Under the pieces are notes generated by a model. That model made no database searches and was not told the origin of the DNA. It was given only the letters and a program-made list of their open reading frames with translations. The position numbers and the translations under genes were made by a program. Below, one piece after another: positions 62,367 to 64,000 of a stretch of 64,000 nt of DNA (positions within the stretch are counted from its first letter, which is position 1; every line of letters starts with the position of its first letter). Source of the DNA: Corella eumyota (Eukaryota > Chordata > Ascidiacea > Phlebobranchia > Corellidae). The stretch covers positions 16,438,501-16,502,500 of the forward strand of contig OY720097.1 in assembly GCA_963082875.1 (NCBI GenBank), given 5' to 3'.

Positions 62367-63965
62367 GATAATCAAAGTGATGAAGAATCTGAACCTTTTT
62401 CTGATGTTGATCCACAAGATTTAATCGATTCACTAAAGGTAAACATTTTTCTTGTTTTTCAGTAATTTTTTTAGGTGGTCTAGTTTTCTGTAATTGAAAA
62501 ATTATATTTAAATTACTTTAATTTTGTATTTTTAAATTATTTTAACTTTTCTTTCAGGGAATGGATGACATGGATGCGGATTTATTCGGGAGCAAAAAAG
62601 CAAATCCAAAAGCTACATCTAAAAATAGTAATCCAAACCTGGTAAATATTTATTTGAGCAATTTGTGATGAAATTAAATGCTAACATTGCTAAGTATATA
62701 TTAATTTTGATCACCTAAATTAAAATCTTGCATTTTTGTTTAGTTTACACAATTTAAATATATTTTGTAAACCATTTTTTTCCATTAATTTCTTTTTAAT
62801 ATTTAGAAAGTTTCTGATTCTTCATTGAACAGGAAAAGCACAAATCGACTTGACAAGAAAAAAGTTAGTTTTCATGAAAGCACTGATGTTAAAAATGATG
62901 GTAATTTTTTGTGATAAAATTTATAGACTATTATATTATATATATATTTTTTTTAAGCTGTTGTAAAAATCTGCTTTAATTTTTGTGCTTTTATTTCAGA
63001 ATCTGCTTTTATTTTACATAAAGTCTTTAAAAAAACTTTATTTCTGAGTAGAACTTGGCTTTGATATGGATGATCCTCTTGGAGATATTTTATCAGATGG
63101 AGATGATTCGTTTGAAGAGGTTATGACAAAAATGAAACAACCTTCCAACCTCACTGACAAATATTCATCCTCGAAGAATAAAAAGACCTCACTAGTAAAA
63201 CAAACTCCAATAAATGGTATGGTTATTTGTGTTTTTGAGTTTATAGTATCATTATCTATTTTAAAAAGAACTTGTAATTTTGTTAAGGATTAATTTCAAA
63301 ATGCTCTTTTTTATACAGCCTGCCTAAAAGATGTATTTATTTTTAAATTTTTTTTTAATTTTGAAATTGTTTTAAACAAAAAAATATTTTTTAGATGAGA
63401 AGGAAGATAGTTTGTTTGGAGATGATGAAGACGGAGGATTAGGAGCTTTGGGAATTGATGACGACAATCCAACAACAAACAACAGGTAACTAAATTTTTG
63501 AAAAAAATTCTTACTTTTTATGTGTTTGGTTATTTTGTTTGAAATTAAATAATGTTAATTAAATTTTATTTAAAGCACTAAAACTTCGATGGCAAGGTTG
63601 GATGATTTGTTAAAACCTTCAACAAATAAACTTGGAACAAAACGACCAAACAGTGGAGAAAGTAGAAGAGGTTTAAAATTTGACAAGGATGGCAATTTTA
63701 TTAAAGGTAAATTATGAAAAAAAAACTTGCAATGAAAAAAAAACTTTTTACTGTATTAAGTGAAAGTGCTGTTAAATGTCTATTGTATGCTTGAACATTC
63801 TTAAATGGGCCATTTTTTAATTTAAAAAAAATTTTTAGATTCCTTTAACAAGTCTGCTTTAATGAGCGAATCAAATACTTCAAATAACGTTAAAGATGTT
63901 AGCTTTGGAAGTTATATGCCTTCAGTTGGATCTAATAAAACTAATGGAAGATCTCAAGACAACAA
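62367..63965 (+). CDS. FBF1: Fas-binding factor 1 (FBF1), 5' part, continues past window edge
   Basis: Seven exons seen: 62367-62438, 62558-62641, 62807-62900, 63052-63215, 63395-63485, 63576-63706, 63839-63965, all in frame; a Met-only exon at 61846-61848 may precede them. FBF1 is a distal-appendage and transition-fibre protein of centrioles needed for the ciliary gate. The N-terminal pattern is diagnostic: DPQDLIDSLKGMDDMDADLF corresponds to human DPQALLQAMKDLDGMDADIL, DDPLGDILSDG matches the human DPLRGLLS segment, and RLDDLLKPS then SRRGLKFDKDG corresponds to TLDELLG and REFKLDKK. VSFGSYMPSV near the edge equals FTFGAYQPTV. The coiled-coil C-terminal half lies outside the window. Confidence 0.85.
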
Positions 63966-64000
63966 GTAATTATAAACTTACACAGTTTTAATCCTCGATT

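Overview
This window is animal nuclear DNA, very AT-rich, with compact multi-exon genes and short introns. It looks like a tunicate of the Ciona type. The protein-coding genes have clear chordate orthologues (DGCR6, SNX3, LTN1, RPS4, SYAP1, glutaminase, ethanolamine kinase, BLOC1S2, NOMO, FBF1). Several start codons sit only 2-4 nt behind a strong 3' splice acceptor with no obvious upstream donor, as expected where spliced-leader trans-splicing is used. Two copies of a tRNA-derived SINE are also present. All exon borders were read by eye from GT/GC..AG signals, reading-frame continuity and remembered family sequences; summed exon lengths are divisible by three for each complete gene. No database search was run.

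Layout, left to right. 1-1285 (-): 3'-truncated fluoride exporter of the FEX/CrcB family. 1577-2728 (-): an unrecognised possible gene. 3495-4214 (-): NUDT5-like Nudix hydrolase. 4753-8745 (+): DGCR6, whose third intron holds a complete opposite-strand gene (5283-7754) for a thrombospondin-type-1 membrane protein. 10137-11230 (-): SNX3/12. 12150-17541 (+): listerin (LTN1). 18174-20321 (-): ribosomal protein S4, with three U18-type C/D snoRNAs in its introns. 20982-23411 (+): SYAP1. 24605-28008 (+): glutaminase without the ankyrin tail.

29066-46638 is dominated by three fatty acyl-CoA reductase paralogues in -, +, - orientation (29066-32201, 34412-37618, 43601-46638). Between the second and third lie a roughly 719-bp tandem duplication, ethanolamine kinase (39859-42113, -) and BLOC1S2 (42293-42889, -). 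The exon phases of the reductases match closely, so they arose by local duplication.

47122-53499 (-) is the most unusual gene. It encodes a predicted secreted and membrane-spanning protein of about 1374 residues. It has an extracellular von Willebrand A domain, one transmembrane helix, ten cytoplasmic repeats of about 61 residues (one exon each, all phase 0), and a C-terminal segment that reads like the microtubule-binding domain of a dynein stalk. It would be a receptor-like protein carrying a dynein-type microtubule-binding tip without the AAA motor. 54053-60898 (+) is NOMO, complete in 25 exons, and 62367-63965 (+) is the 5' part of FBF1, which runs off the right edge.
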